From: Clostridiales bacterium
GTDB taxonomy: Bacteria; Bacillota; Clostridia; Saccharofermentanales; Saccharofermentanaceae
DNA: 64,000 bases
Reading direction: 5' to 3'
NCBI GenBank assembly: GCA_017961235.1
Contig: JAGCXQ010000031.1
Span: 1 to 64,000 of the forward strand
The position numbers were made by a program, and so were the translations under genes. Positions 36,501 through 45,489 of this stretch are shown here, piece after piece; within the stretch, counting starts at the first letter, position 1, and each line of letters opens with the position of its first letter. The notes beneath the pieces were generated by a model. That model searched no databases and was not told the origin of the DNA. It worked only from the letters and a program-made list of their open reading frames with translations.

Positions 36501-39353
36501 ATGCTTCGTGATCGAGATAATGACGGAAATGAAAGAGATCGTCTGATTCATGCTCCCGAGGAGGAATTTGACAACTCTGCTGAGCCGTCCGTATTTGGAA
36601 CTTATTATCGTTCTAACGGAGAGACCAAAGAACCACAGGAACGTTTATATTCCAATATGGGAAACACTGAGAATACTGATTCTTCGGATGATGAGGTTAA
36701 GCGGCCTCTCTTCCTCTCTTTTAAAGCAAATGATCCCGCTTCAAATGTATCTGAGGCTCTGCGTGAGCAGAATAATACATATACAGAACCAATAGAAGAT
36801 ACTGCTCCGCTGGAAGATCCAACTCTTTCCGATGAACAGATCTTTGATCCTCTCTCATCGGGAGATCAGTACTTTGATGCTTTCCCGGAAGATGATCCGC
36901 TAGCATCGGACAACAGCCCGCTGAATTCTTCTCCGGCTGCTTCTGCTCCGAAGTCTTCCATCATGGAAACCATGTATGCCAAAGAGGATTATCTGAGTAA
37001 TATTCCGAAATATGAGGTCGATAATTCTCTCGAGGACGAAATCAACGCAAGTCTCGGTGATGCGAATTTCTCGCCTTTCCAGCCTTTCGCCGCTTTCCGT
37101 CCTGCTGAACCGAAAGAAGAACCCAAGCCGGAACCGGAAACAAAACCGGAGCCGGTAGCTGAGGCAAAGCCTGTCGTAACACCGACACCTGCAGTTACCC
37201 CGGCACCTGCAGTTACTCCGGCACCTGTTGCTGAAACAAAGCCCGCAGAAGCTCCTGCTCCTGTTGTCGAGACAAAGCCTGTTGAGACTCCGGCAGCTGT
37301 TACCGAGACTAAACCCGTTGAAACACAGGAAGCTGTCAAAGCAGCACCGATCGAGCCCAAAGAAGCGGAAGCAGTTCAGCAAAAGCCTGCTGAAAACACT
37401 GCCGCTGAACCGATCACTGCACCTTCGGAAAACGTACCTGTTCCAGCCGCTCCAGCCACTCCAATCGCTCCAGCCACTCCAGCCGCTCCATCTTCCGTTG
37501 AAGCGCCCGCGGCAACTGAGCCAGTAGCAGAGACCAAGATCGAGAACGAAGTCAAAACTGAAACTCCTGTCGTTCCGGTAAATGCAGCGGAAGCAGTTTC
37601 TACTGAAACACCAAAAACTGAGACAGAAACTACAGAAGACAAAAAAACTGACGTCTCCACTTCTGAAGCTGCTGCAGATCAGAAGGAAGCATCAACAGAA
37701 TCCACATCGGATAGAAAAGATATGGAAGAAGATATCGATGCTTTCGCTCCATCTGCTCTATTGGCTGCTTCCTCCCTGCTTGATGATTCTTCGGTATCTA
37801 AGGAAAGTGATAAGACCAGCACGTTCTCTTCTAAAGATATCTACGCCAATGAAGCTTCACCTGTCATCAGTGTAGCCTCCATGACTGATAGTACAGATAC
37901 AGCAGAAGAGAAAAAAGAAACTGCATCCGAAGATACTTCTTCAATATACGATACCGCTCCTATCGAAGAGCCATCTATCGACGATAATACGGAAGACTAT
38001 GCATCGATCTACCGCGAGGGCGAAAAGGTCGTAGAAGATACTCCTGTATATTCTGCACCTCAGGTCCATCCGAATGTTTCCATCGCTTCCACTAACCTGG
38101 TACCAATCGACCGAGTATATAATCAGCCGAAGCGACCTGCTAAGAATGAGCAGGAAAACGATAAGGAAGTTAAGCAGAATCATCTTCTCTTCGGAGATGA
38201 AGATGAGAATGCATACCATCAGAGAAAACTTTCCGAGATGGAAAAGAATAAAAAAGAAAAGGAAGCGGCCGCTGCCGCAGCTGCTATTGCCGCTGCAAAT
38301 GCAACTGAGGTCACTGTTACCCCGACCTCTTCCAATCTGCGTCCGGGATCTTCTTACGGAAATAAGACGGAGGGCCGTCCGGCAGCAAATAAAGAAGCTT
38401 CCCCTGCCGCCAAGAAAGAGCCCGAGAAAGCCGCTCCTGCTGCTTCCAACAGCCAGCGTCCGGGTGCTGCTATGACCAGACCGGGAGCGGTTCCGGGAAT
38501 GAGCACCAGTGCACAGATCGCAAAGACACAGCATCATACATATACTGCAGCTGCACAGAGAGGTTCGATCACACCGGTTGAACAGCAGGGCCATGCCAAC
38601 GAAAGAAAACGCAGTGTCCTGAAGCCGCTGATCTTCGTTTGCATCGGTCTTCTCTGCCTGGGTGCTCTTGTATTCTGCTGGTTCCACTTCGATCTTGGAA
38701 AATCGCTGAAATCCGGTGGCAAGAAGTCGGAAGCAACGACTTATTCCGAGAAGGAGACCGAAGCAAGTAAGCAGACTAAGGTAATCACCGTATCGGATGA
38801 TTCTTCTGAAACGACTGAGGAGCCTACGACCACAACGACGGAAGAGCCGACAACGACAACCACGGAAGAGCCGACAACTACGACTACGGAAGAACCGACA
38901 ACTACGACTACGGAAGAACCGACAACGACAACGACCGAGGCCACAACTACTGAAACTACTACAACTGAGGCTCCGACTATTCCGACAGTCGTTCCTTCTG
39001 AGTATCCGGTGACATCCTTCTCTTATAAGATCACCAATGCGAAGGTATCCGGAAATAACTGTTCATTTGATTTGAAACTGACCAACAATGGTTCGAAGAC
39101 TTCTTCTCTGAATGCTTCTATCAAATCGATCACGATCAAGTTCAATACTTCTGTTACTATCACTGACGTAACTTGCACAAACTTTACTGTTGTGCCGAAA
39201 GAAGGCAAAAAGAATACCTTTGTCCTGTATCCGAACAGTGATGAAGCAATCGATAAGAAAGGATCCGTCATCGCTTCTATCGAAGGCGCCGGTACATCTC
39301 ACATCTCGACATTCACGATCAACGGTGTGTATATCGAATACAACAAGAAATAA
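36501..39353 (+). CDS. Large disordered single-span protein with Thr/Glu repeats and small external domain
   Basis: A 950-residue protein of unknown function. Residues 1-700 are acidic and low in hydrophobic content, with a Pro/Ala/Thr/Lys stretch at about 206-343 (TKPVE-, TPAPAV-type units) and an Ala-rich basic helix near 590. One span lies at about 707-728 after KRSVLKPL. Outside follows a Thr/Glu/Pro repeat (about 772-820) and a 120-residue C-terminal domain predicted as beta-sandwich (YKITNAKVSGNNCSFDLKL). The long N-terminal part would be cytoplasmic, which is unusual for a repeat-bearing surface protein. GGAGG precedes the ATG by 8 bases. It stands alone between terminators. Confidence 0.7.
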   Translation: MLRDRDNDGNERDRLIHAPEEEFDNSAEPSVFGTYYRSNGETKEPQERLYSNMGNTENTDSSDDEVKRPLFLSFKANDPASNVSEALREQNNTYTEPIEDTAPLEDPTLSDEQIFDPLSSGDQYFDAFPEDDPLASDNSPLNSSPAASAPKSSIMETMYAKEDYLSNIPKYEVDNSLEDEINASLGDANFSPFQPFAAFRPAEPKEEPKPEPETKPEPVAEAKPVVTPTPAVTPAPAVTPAPVAETKPAEAPAPVVETKPVETPAAVTETKPVETQEAVKAAPIEPKEAEAVQQKPAENTAAEPITAPSENVPVPAAPATPIAPATPAAPSSVEAPAATEPVAETKIENEVKTETPVVPVNAAEAVSTETPKTETETTEDKKTDVSTSEAAADQKEASTESTSDRKDMEEDIDAFAPSALLAASSLLDDSSVSKESDKTSTFSSKDIYANEASPVISVASMTDSTDTAEEKKETASEDTSSIYDTAPIEEPSIDDNTEDYASIYREGEKVVEDTPVYSAPQVHPNVSIASTNLVPIDRVYNQPKRPAKNEQENDKEVKQNHLLFGDEDENAYHQRKLSEMEKNKKEKEAAAAAAAIAAANATEVTVTPTSSNLRPGSSYGNKTEGRPAANKEASPAAKKEPEKAAPAASNSQRPGAAMTRPGAVPGMSTSAQIAKTQHHTYTAAAQRGSITPVEQQGHANERKRSVLKPLIFVCIGLLCLGALVFCWFHFDLGKSLKSGGKKSEATTYSEKETEASKQTKVITVSDDSSETTEEPTTTTTEEPTTTTTEEPTTTTTEEPTTTTTEEPTTTTTEATTTETTTTEAPTIPTVVPSEYPVTSFSYKITNAKVSGNNCSFDLKLTNNGSKTSSLNASIKSITIKFNTSVTITDVTCTNFTVVPKEGKKNTFVLYPNSDEAIDKKGSVIASIEGAGTSHISTFTINGVYIEYNKK
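38818..38940 (+). repeat. Tandem 24-bp coding repeat (EEPTTTTT units)
   Basis: About five 24-bp units encode EEPTTTTT with silent variation at third positions. It forms the external stalk between membrane span and C-terminal domain of the 950-residue protein. Repeat number may vary between strains. Confidence 0.85.
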
Positions 39354-39373
39354 TCGATATATCGGAATAGCAA

Positions 39374-39406
39374 AAAGCGCTGTCTCAGAAGACAGCGCTT
39401 TTTTAT
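39374..39406. terminator. Bidirectional terminator between convergent genes
   Basis: An 11-bp stem AAAGCGCTGTC/GACAGCGCTTT with a six-base loop is flanked by A-run and T-run, so it works for the 950-residue gene and for prfB. Confidence 0.9.
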
Positions 39407-39427
39407 TTCATCGAATATCTATTAATC

Positions 39428-40537
39428 TTACTTTTCAATCGTCATCCCGGAAAGGAACGCGTTGATAAAACCATCCAGGTTGCCGTTCATGACAGCATCT
39501 ACATTTACTTCTTCATACCCTGTACGGTGATCTTTTACGAGCGTGTACGGGCAGAATACGTAAGATCGGATCTGGCTGCCCCAAGCGATGTCCATCTGAA
39601 CACCCTTAAGGTCTTCGATCTTCTCCATATGTGCCGCCATCGCCAGAGCATAGAGTTTTGCTTTGAGCATATTCATCGCAGTCTCTTTATTCTGCATCTG
39701 GGAACGCTCTGCCTGACAAGCAACAACGCATCCTGTCGGAATATGCGTCAGTCGTACAGCAGAGTCGGTACGGTTAACGTGCTGACCACCTTTACCTGTT
39801 GCACGGTAAGTATCTACACGGACATCTGCCATATCGATCTTGATATCGATCGTATCATCGAGTTCCGGCATAACTTCGCAGGATGCAAAGGATGTATGTC
39901 TTCTTGCAGAAGAGTCAAAAGGAGAAATACGTACCAGACGATGAACTCCGATCTCAGATCGTAGGAAACCATATGCGTTTTCACCGGTGATCATCATGGA
40001 AACACTCTTGATACCGGCTTCATCGCCATCCAGATACTCGAGTTCTTTGATCTCAAATTCATGATCCTGCGCCCAGTGCGTGTACATTCTGTAAAGCATG
40101 CTTACCCAGTCCTGAGCTTCTGTTCCACCGGCACCGGCATGCAGTGTCAGGATCGCATTATTCTTATCATATTCACCGGTAAGAAGTGTCTCGAGACGCA
40201 TCTTTTCAAAAGATGTCTTAAACTTCTCGACACCTTCGGTCGCTTCCGCAAGAACATCGGTATCCTCTGCCTCATTTCCGAGTTCACAGAGAACAAGCAG
40301 ATCTTCACGGGAAGATGCAAGATCCTCGAAAGACTTGATGCGCTTCTGCAGTCTCTTCATCTTCGTCTGCTCTTTCTGCGCACGTTCTACATCATTCCAG
40401 TAATCCGGCTCCTGTGATCTGGCTTCCAGCTCAGATACCTGATCGCTTACCTGCTTGATGTGCAGAGCATCACGGAGAAGATCGATCTTCTCTTCATATC
40501 CTTCCAGTTCCAGACGTAAATTGTCGAATTCAAGCAT
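39428..40537 (-). CDS. prfB: Peptide chain release factor 2
   Basis: RF2 (369 residues) ends translation at UGA and UAA. It has the GAGGTEAQDW segment, the RF2-type codon-recognition tripeptide SPF (RISPFDSSARRH) and the catalytic GGQ in GKGGQHVNRTDSAVRL. The whole protein is in one frame: there is no internal UGA frameshift site near codon 25 as in E. coli and many Firmicutes. Its ATG shares one base with the stop of the aminotransferase gene (TAATG), so translation is coupled and there is no room for an extra upstream exon. Confidence 0.97.
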   Translation of the reverse strand: MLEFDNLRLELEGYEEKIDLLRDALHIKQVSDQVSELEARSQEPDYWNDVERAQKEQTKMKRLQKRIKSFEDLASSREDLLVLCELGNEAEDTDVLAEATEGVEKFKTSFEKMRLETLLTGEYDKNNAILTLHAGAGGTEAQDWVSMLYRMYTHWAQDHEFEIKELEYLDGDEAGIKSVSMMITGENAYGFLRSEIGVHRLVRISPFDSSARRHTSFASCEVMPELDDTIDIKIDMADVRVDTYRATGKGGQHVNRTDSAVRLTHIPTGCVVACQAERSQMQNKETAMNMLKAKLYALAMAAHMEKIEDLKGVQMDIAWGSQIRSYVFCPYTLVKDHRTGYEEVNVDAVMNGNLDGFINAFLSGMTIEK

Positions 40538-41733
40538 TACTCTTTACTCCCATCTTTTAACTCAGATACAAACTCTTTCAGTCTTCTCATCGCTTCCTGA
40601 ATATTCTCCAGAGAAGCCGCATAACTGATTCTTACATGTCCTTCGCCGCATTTTCCAAAAGCACTTCCCGGTACGATCGCTACCTTTTTCTCCATGAGGA
40701 ATTTCTCACAGAACTCTTCACAGGTAAGACCCAGGCCTTCGATGCTCGGGAAAGCATAAAATGCACCGGTCGGTTCAAAGCAGGTCAGGCCCGCTTCCCT
40801 TAAGCCATTGATAATGACTCTTCTTCTTCTGTTATACTCTGCACGCATCTCTTCGACTTCCTTATCGCCGTTTCTACATGCTTCAATAACTGCATACTGC
40901 GCAGTCGTCGGAGAGCACATGATACAGTACTGGTGCACTTTATTCATCGCAGCGACCAGAGGAGCCGGGCCGGCCATATAGCCGACACGCCATCCTGTCA
41001 TCGCAAAAGATTTGGAAAAACCGTTGACGACGATCGTTCTGTCATACAGTTCCGGGAAGTTGGCGATCGATGCCGGCTTCTCACCTGTATAGCTTAATTC
41101 GGAGTAAAGTTCATCCGAAACGACAAAGACATCCGGATGACGAACAAGTACATCTTTGATCTTAGAAAGATCATCGTATGACATCGTCGCACCGGTCGGA
41201 TTCCCAGGATAACCGAGGATAATATACTTCGTCTTATCTGTGATCGCTGCTTCCAGGGCTTCCGGAGTCAGCTTATACTGATCTTCCTCTTTTGTCTCGA
41301 TCACGACGGGAACACCGTGTGCCAGAGTAACTGTCGCTTTATAAGCTACGAAGCAAGGTTCCAGGATAATGACCTCATCACCCGGATCGATCAGGGCTCT
41401 GGCGATCAGATCAAGTGCTTCACTTCCGCCAACTGTTACCAGGATCTGTGTCTTCGGATCATATTTCAGTTCGAATCTTCTCTCCAGATATTCGGAGATC
41501 GCCTTACGGACTTCTATATATCCCTGATTCGGCGAGTAGTGCGTATATCCGTCTTCCAGCGAGAAAATACCCGCTTCACGGATATTCCAGGGAGTAACAA
41601 AGTCCGGTTCACCGATGGAAAGGGAGATCACCTCACCTTTCATCTCATTCGCCAGATCAAAGAACCGGCGGATCGCAGACGGCGCTATATTGTTGACTAC
41701 TGTCGATATTTTGCTTTGATAATCGATTTCCAT
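40537..41733 (-). CDS. Class I/II aminotransferase (aspartate aminotransferase-like)
   Basis: A 398-residue PLP fold-type I enzyme. It has ISLSIGEPDFVTP near the N-terminus, the PLP-contact YPGNPTGATMS, the internal-aldimine Lys in NGFSKSFAMTGWRVGY and a C-terminal HVRISYA with the carboxylate-binding Arg. Relatives act on aspartate, aromatic amino acids or N-acetyl-LL-diaminopimelate, and the exact substrate cannot be read here. An Lrp-type regulator gene precedes it by 26 bases, a pairing common in Clostridia. Confidence 0.9.
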   Translation of the reverse strand: MEIDYQSKISTVVNNIAPSAIRRFFDLANEMKGEVISLSIGEPDFVTPWNIREAGIFSLEDGYTHYSPNQGYIEVRKAISEYLERRFELKYDPKTQILVTVGGSEALDLIARALIDPGDEVIILEPCFVAYKATVTLAHGVPVVIETKEEDQYKLTPEALEAAITDKTKYIILGYPGNPTGATMSYDDLSKIKDVLVRHPDVFVVSDELYSELSYTGEKPASIANFPELYDRTIVVNGFSKSFAMTGWRVGYMAGPAPLVAAMNKVHQYCIMCSPTTAQYAVIEACRNGDKEVEEMRAEYNRRRRVIINGLREAGLTCFEPTGAFYAFPSIEGLGLTCEEFCEKFLMEKKVAIVPGSAFGKCGEGHVRISYAASLENIQEAMRRLKEFVSELKDGSKE

Positions 41734-41759
41734 GGATCCTCTTTCCTCTCAGCAATATC

Positions 41760-42248
41760 TCACAGCACGATCGCTTCACGGTCGTCCGTCTGTTTCTGTG
41801 TAAACAGTGTACCGTTGCTCTTATACTTTTTCAGGATGAAATGCGTCGATGTGGACAGCACACCTTCCAGAGGCGCGATCTTCTCGGATACGAAGTTTGC
41901 GACTTCACGGAGTGTGGAATCTTCAATGATCAGCATCAGATCGAAACCGCCGGACATCAGATAACAGGAAGAAACCTGCGGATAGCGGTAGAACTGGCTG
42001 GCGATCTTGTCGAAGCCCTGGTTTCTCTGCGGAGTGATGCGTACCTCGATCAGCGCGGTAACTTCTTCTCTCTCCGTCTTTTCCCAGTTGATCATGGTGT
42101 TATAGCCAAGGATCACGTTCTCTTTCTTACAGGCTTCCAGTTCAGATACGATCTCTTCTGCAGATGCATTGAGCATCACGGCCAGATCTTCCACTTTGAT
42201 CCTTGCATTATGTTCTACCAGTTTTAATAATTCAATACGGTTAACCAT
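41760..42248 (-). CDS. Lrp/AsnC-family transcriptional regulator
   Basis: A 162-residue regulator. Residues 1-55 form the winged helix (LLKLVEHNARIKVEDLAVML is the first half) and residues 65-140 the RAM/AsnC ligand domain (ALIEVRITPQRNQGF, VSSCYLMSGGFDLMLII, EGVLSTSTHFIL). Such proteins sense amino acids. The likely targets are the adjacent aminotransferase and its own promoter. GGAGG is about 9 bases before the ATG. No binding site can be defined by eye. Confidence 0.9.
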   Translation of the reverse strand: MVNRIELLKLVEHNARIKVEDLAVMLNASAEEIVSELEACKKENVILGYNTMINWEKTEREEVTALIEVRITPQRNQGFDKIASQFYRYPQVSSCYLMSGGFDLMLIIEDSTLREVANFVSEKIAPLEGVLSTSTHFILKKYKSNGTLFTQKQTDDREAIVL

Positions 42249-42341
42249 CTTCGCTTCCTCCGAGCAAAATCACTTCTGCTATTCTACCACAACGATTTAT
42301 ATAATGCGTATAAACTAAACTACAAGTATTAGAAAATACAG

Positions 42342-42376
42342 AAGATGGGCCACCTTAAGTAAAGATGGCCCATCTT
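42342..42376 (-). terminator. Terminator of the malic enzyme gene
   Basis: A stem AAGATGGGCCA/TGGCCCATCTT with a 13-base loop lies just after the malic enzyme stop; the T-run is interrupted, so it is weaker than others. Confidence 0.65.
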
Positions 42377-42395
42377 TGGATCTTTATTTACGTAT

Positions 42396-43568
42396 TCAGA
42401 TACGAGCTACGCCGCTCTTTCTTGCAGCCTCGGCAACAGCCTCAGCAACAGCCTTGCCAACACGCGGATCGAAAGCATCCGGGAGGATGTACTCAGGATT
42501 GAGTTCTTCATCAGAAACAACACCTGCGATAGCGTTTGCAGCAGCGATCTTCATCTCATCGTTGATATCAGAAGCACGTACATCAAGAGCACCACGGAAG
42601 ATACCCGGGAAAGCAAGTACGTTGTTTACCTGGTTCGGGAAGTCGGAACGGCCTGTAGCCATAACAGCAACACCGGCCTTCTTTGCCTCATCCGGCAGGA
42701 TCTCAGGTGTCGGGTTTGCACAAGCAAATACGATCGGATCCTTTGCCATGGTAGCTACCATCTCAGCAGTCAGTACGCCCGGAGCAGAAACACCGATGAA
42801 TACGTCTGCACCAACGATAACGTCCTTGAGGGAACCCTTCTTCATCTTCTGGTTTGTGATAGCAGCGATCTCTTCCTTCGCGGAGTTGAGCTTCTCACGT
42901 CCCTGATAAATAGCACCTGTTCTGTCGCAGAGAACAACGTCCTTCAGGCCACGGGAGATCAGGAGCTTGGTGATAGCTGTAGCAGCAGCACCTGCGCCGT
43001 TTACAACAACAGAGATCTCTTCGATCTTCTTACCTACGATCTTAAGAGCGTTGGTAAGACCAGCCAGTGTGATAACAGCTGTACCGTGCTGGTCATCGTG
43101 GAAGATCGGGATATCGCATCTTTCCTTCAGCTTCTTCTCGATCTCGAAGCATCTCGGAGCGGAGATATCCTCGAGGTTAACGCCGCCAAAAGAACCAGCC
43201 AGAAGAGCTACTGTGTTAACGATCTCGTCAACATCCTTGGAACGGATGCACAGCGGGAAAGCATCAACATCGCCGAAAGCCTTAAACAGTGCGCACTTAC
43301 CTTCCATAACCGGCATACCGGCTTCCGGTCCGATATCACCCAGACCGAGAACTGCTGTACCATCGGTAACAACAGCTACGAGGTTGTGACGGCGTGTATA
43401 TTTATAGGAGAGATCGACATTCTCGGAGATCTCGAGGCACGGTTCAGCAACACCAGGTGTATATGCAACAGACAGATCGTGCTTGGAAGCAACAGGAGCA
43501 CGTGTGATGACTTCGATTTTACCTTTCCACTCAGCATGCTTCTGAATGGCTTCTTGTTTAATATCCAT
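42396..43568 (-). CDS. NAD(P)-dependent malic enzyme
   Basis: A 390-residue short-form malic enzyme that oxidatively decarboxylates malate to pyruvate. It shows SVAYTPGVAEPC near the start, GLGDIGPEAGMPVMEGK, the metal/substrate segment FHDDQHGTAVI and the Rossmann motif VVNGAGAAATAI. There is no C-terminal phosphotransacetylase-like domain, so it is the single-domain type usual in Clostridia. It is monocistronic with its own promoter and terminator. Confidence 0.96.
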   Translation of the reverse strand: MDIKQEAIQKHAEWKGKIEVITRAPVASKHDLSVAYTPGVAEPCLEISENVDLSYKYTRRHNLVAVVTDGTAVLGLGDIGPEAGMPVMEGKCALFKAFGDVDAFPLCIRSKDVDEIVNTVALLAGSFGGVNLEDISAPRCFEIEKKLKERCDIPIFHDDQHGTAVITLAGLTNALKIVGKKIEEISVVVNGAGAAATAITKLLISRGLKDVVLCDRTGAIYQGREKLNSAKEEIAAITNQKMKKGSLKDVIVGADVFIGVSAPGVLTAEMVATMAKDPIVFACANPTPEILPDEAKKAGVAVMATGRSDFPNQVNNVLAFPGIFRGALDVRASDINDEMKIAAANAIAGVVSDEELNPEYILPDAFDPRVGKAVAEAVAEAARKSGVARI

Positions 43569-43599
43569 AATTCAATCCTCCACAAGTGATTTTTCTAGA

Positions 43600-43628
43600 A
43601 CATAACAATAATAGGGAATCCTTGTCAA
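43600..43628 (-). promoter_or_regulatory. Promoter of the malic enzyme gene
   Basis: On the minus strand TTGACA (43628-43623) and TTATGT (43605-43600) are 17 bases apart, about 35 bases before the start codon. Confidence 0.65.
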
Positions 43629-43680
43629 AATTGCAATTATTTATTTCAACAAAGATACCTATTAAATAGAAAAGATTAGC

Positions 43681-43701
43681 GGCATTTTGTCATATGATGC
43701 C
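43681..43701 (-). terminator. Weak hairpin after the 43.7-kb membrane protein gene
   Basis: GGCAT/ATGCC, extended by neighbouring G-C pairs with a bulge, is followed on the minus strand by TCTTTTCT. It may end the hydrogenase-like operon but is a poor terminator. Confidence 0.35.
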
Positions 43702-43713
43702 GGCAAATGAAAA

Positions 43714-44460
43714 TTATTCGTGCTTGATCGCAGTGAGAATATGAAACCTCGAACCCATATTTCTGAAGATCGCAAGAACGATATAGGTCCGTAAGAACGC
43801 CTCCACGAGGAACATACCGGTCGAACCTGCCGAAAGCGTCTGGGCAATGATGAAATGGATCGCAGTATAGACCATCGAAATGATCACCAGTTCCAGGAAA
43901 ATGGAGAACTTATGTCCCCTGGTCTTCTGCGCGCTGATCAGCGAAGCTTTATAGACATCCATCTTATCAAAGAGCACCAGTCCCGGACGGGCATAGAATG
44001 CCGGTATGGCAAAAAGATAAATGAACGGGAAAATACCGAGCGCCAGAAGTCCCGGGATACAGAGCGTAGCCGAATACAGGATCAGCCACCAGATACGGGT
44101 AAAATAGATCTTCGGCGCTTTTGAGAACGGCACTTTTCTAAGATCGCAGACATACATCGTGAAGTAGAAAAGCCCGACCAGATGCATGAATGCAATATAC
44201 AGGAAAAAGCAGCCGACATAGATAAGATTGTCCGCGGAAATGACCGTCCGGAGCGGATGTGCATCGTAATAGGTAACATAATCCTCGGCTTTGCTCAGAT
44301 CGTCCATCCAATAAGCAAACTGGGAAAAATCAGGATCTCCGGGCGGAAATCTCAAAAACATAAAAGAAACTCCCCATGCGAAAAGGAGGAGCAGCACTGC
44401 TGCCCACCTTTTGCTCAGAGAGTCCACTTGAAACGATGAAAAAGGTTTATTGAGGATCAT
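43714..44460 (-). CDS. Polytopic membrane protein of unknown function
   Basis: A 248-residue membrane protein with about five spans (residues 18-38, 78-105, 128-160, 185-208 and one near 215-235) and short loops rich in Tyr and Asp. The arrangement is like YesL/DUF624 or glycerophosphoryl-diester-type membrane domains, but I do not recognise a family. It follows the 2Fe-2S protein gene by 23 bases in the same direction and may be its last operon partner. Confidence 0.5.
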   Translation of the reverse strand: MILNKPFSSFQVDSLSKRWAAVLLLLFAWGVSFMFLRFPPGDPDFSQFAYWMDDLSKAEDYVTYYDAHPLRTVISADNLIYVGCFFLYIAFMHLVGLFYFTMYVCDLRKVPFSKAPKIYFTRIWWLILYSATLCIPGLLALGIFPFIYLFAIPAFYARPGLVLFDKMDVYKASLISAQKTRGHKFSIFLELVIISMVYTAIHFIIAQTLSAGSTGMFLVEAFLRTYIVLAIFRNMGSRFHILTAIKHE

Positions 44461-44483
44461 ATACGCCCCTCAAACTCCAAACC

Positions 44484-44849
44484 TTACAGATTAGCTGTAG
44501 CGATCGTAAGATCTTCGCAAACCTGACCGTTAACGATATGCTCAGCAACCATGCGCTTTGCCTTGTTAGCATCCATCTTGATGTATGTAACTTTGGAACC
44601 GTCAGCCTCAACAACTTCAACGATCGGCTCATACTTGCAAAGACCGATGCAGCCTGTCATCGTAACAGCAACATCCTCGATACCTCTGGTCTTCAGCTCT
44701 TCAACGATAGCTGTCATAACCGGACGGGCACCAGCTGCGATACCGCATGTAGCCATACCGACAACGATACGCTTGCCAGCTTCAGATCTGGCGGACATAT
44801 CAGACTTTGCCTTGTTCTTGATTGCTTCGAGTTCTGCTAATGATTTCAT
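44484..44849 (-). CDS. 2Fe-2S thioredoxin-like ferredoxin protein (HndB/NuoE-like)
   Basis: A 121-residue thioredoxin-like [2Fe-2S] protein. It has ATCGIAAGARPV with the first cysteine and TGCIGLCKYEP with the other pair, the pattern of small HndB-type subunits and of NuoE C-terminal domains in [FeFe] hydrogenase complexes. It would carry electrons in the cytosol. It comes 2 bases after the HATPase gene. No NuoF or catalytic HydA subunit follows in the window. Confidence 0.87.
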   Translation of the reverse strand: MKSLAELEAIKNKAKSDMSARSEAGKRIVVGMATCGIAAGARPVMTAIVEELKTRGIEDVAVTMTGCIGLCKYEPIVEVVEADGSKVTYIKMDANKAKRMVAEHIVNGQVCEDLTIATANL

Positions 44850-44851
44850 AC

Positions 44852-45406
44852 TTATAAACCTCCAAGTATTAATTCTTGTTGTTCGCGATAATAATCACAC
44901 AAAAACAAATATATCTCCGGTTCCTGAAGGGACATCCCATCAAGTTTTTCCTTGATCTCCCTGGTGTCGATCACGGATTCTCCGTTCAGATCATGTTTAA
45001 AGATCACGATAAAATCGCATGTCTTTTCACAGGAGCCGACCAAAGCCGCCAGAGATTCTCCCACATCTCCCAAAGGAAGACAATCGATCGACGAAGGCAC
45101 GAGAGTTGCAACAACTTCAGTTCCTTCACCGAGTTTGCTCGAGATCTCCAGACTCCCACCTGTGAGCTCGCACAATTCCTTCAGAAGCGGAATACCCAGT
45201 CCGACTTTTCGTGTACTTCTCGTCGTGGCAAAAGGATCTGTAACCTTCGCAACGAACTCATCACTCATACCGCAGCCGTTATCAATAAACGATATCACCA
45301 GACGGTCTTCTTTCGATATCATGTCGATCTTCAGAGTTACCAGCGAAGCGCCGGCTCTCGTCGAATTCGTAAGGATATCCAGAATATGAAGTGATAATTC
45401 TCTCAA
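44852..45406 (-). CDS. HATPase-domain protein (histidine kinase-like ATPase)
   Basis: A 184-residue GHKL ATPase domain without any sensor or phospho-acceptor domain. It has an N-box-like LHILDILTNSTRAGAS, G1 box IDNGCGMS, TRKVGLGIPLLKEL as G2 and EGTEVVATLV. Proteins of this kind occur beside sensory [FeFe] hydrogenases. The last 60 residues are extra and may bind partners. It sits between PHP and 2Fe-2S genes in the cluster. Confidence 0.83.
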   Translation of the reverse strand: MRELSLHILDILTNSTRAGASLVTLKIDMISKEDRLVISFIDNGCGMSDEFVAKVTDPFATTRSTRKVGLGIPLLKELCELTGGSLEISSKLGEGTEVVATLVPSSIDCLPLGDVGESLAALVGSCEKTCDFIVIFKHDLNGESVIDTREIKEKLDGMSLQEPEIYLFLCDYYREQQELILGGL

Positions 45407-45489
45407 AAGTTCTCCCCTGTCACCGACTGGAAATACAGCCGGAAAAGCACTTCAGTTCTATATTTGTTATTGTCAACGTGCCTATTATA

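Noticed and set aside
38818-38940. Short direct repeats that could suggest a CRISPR array
   Set aside because: The 24-bp units are contiguous without spacers and encode EEPTTTTT in a long frame.
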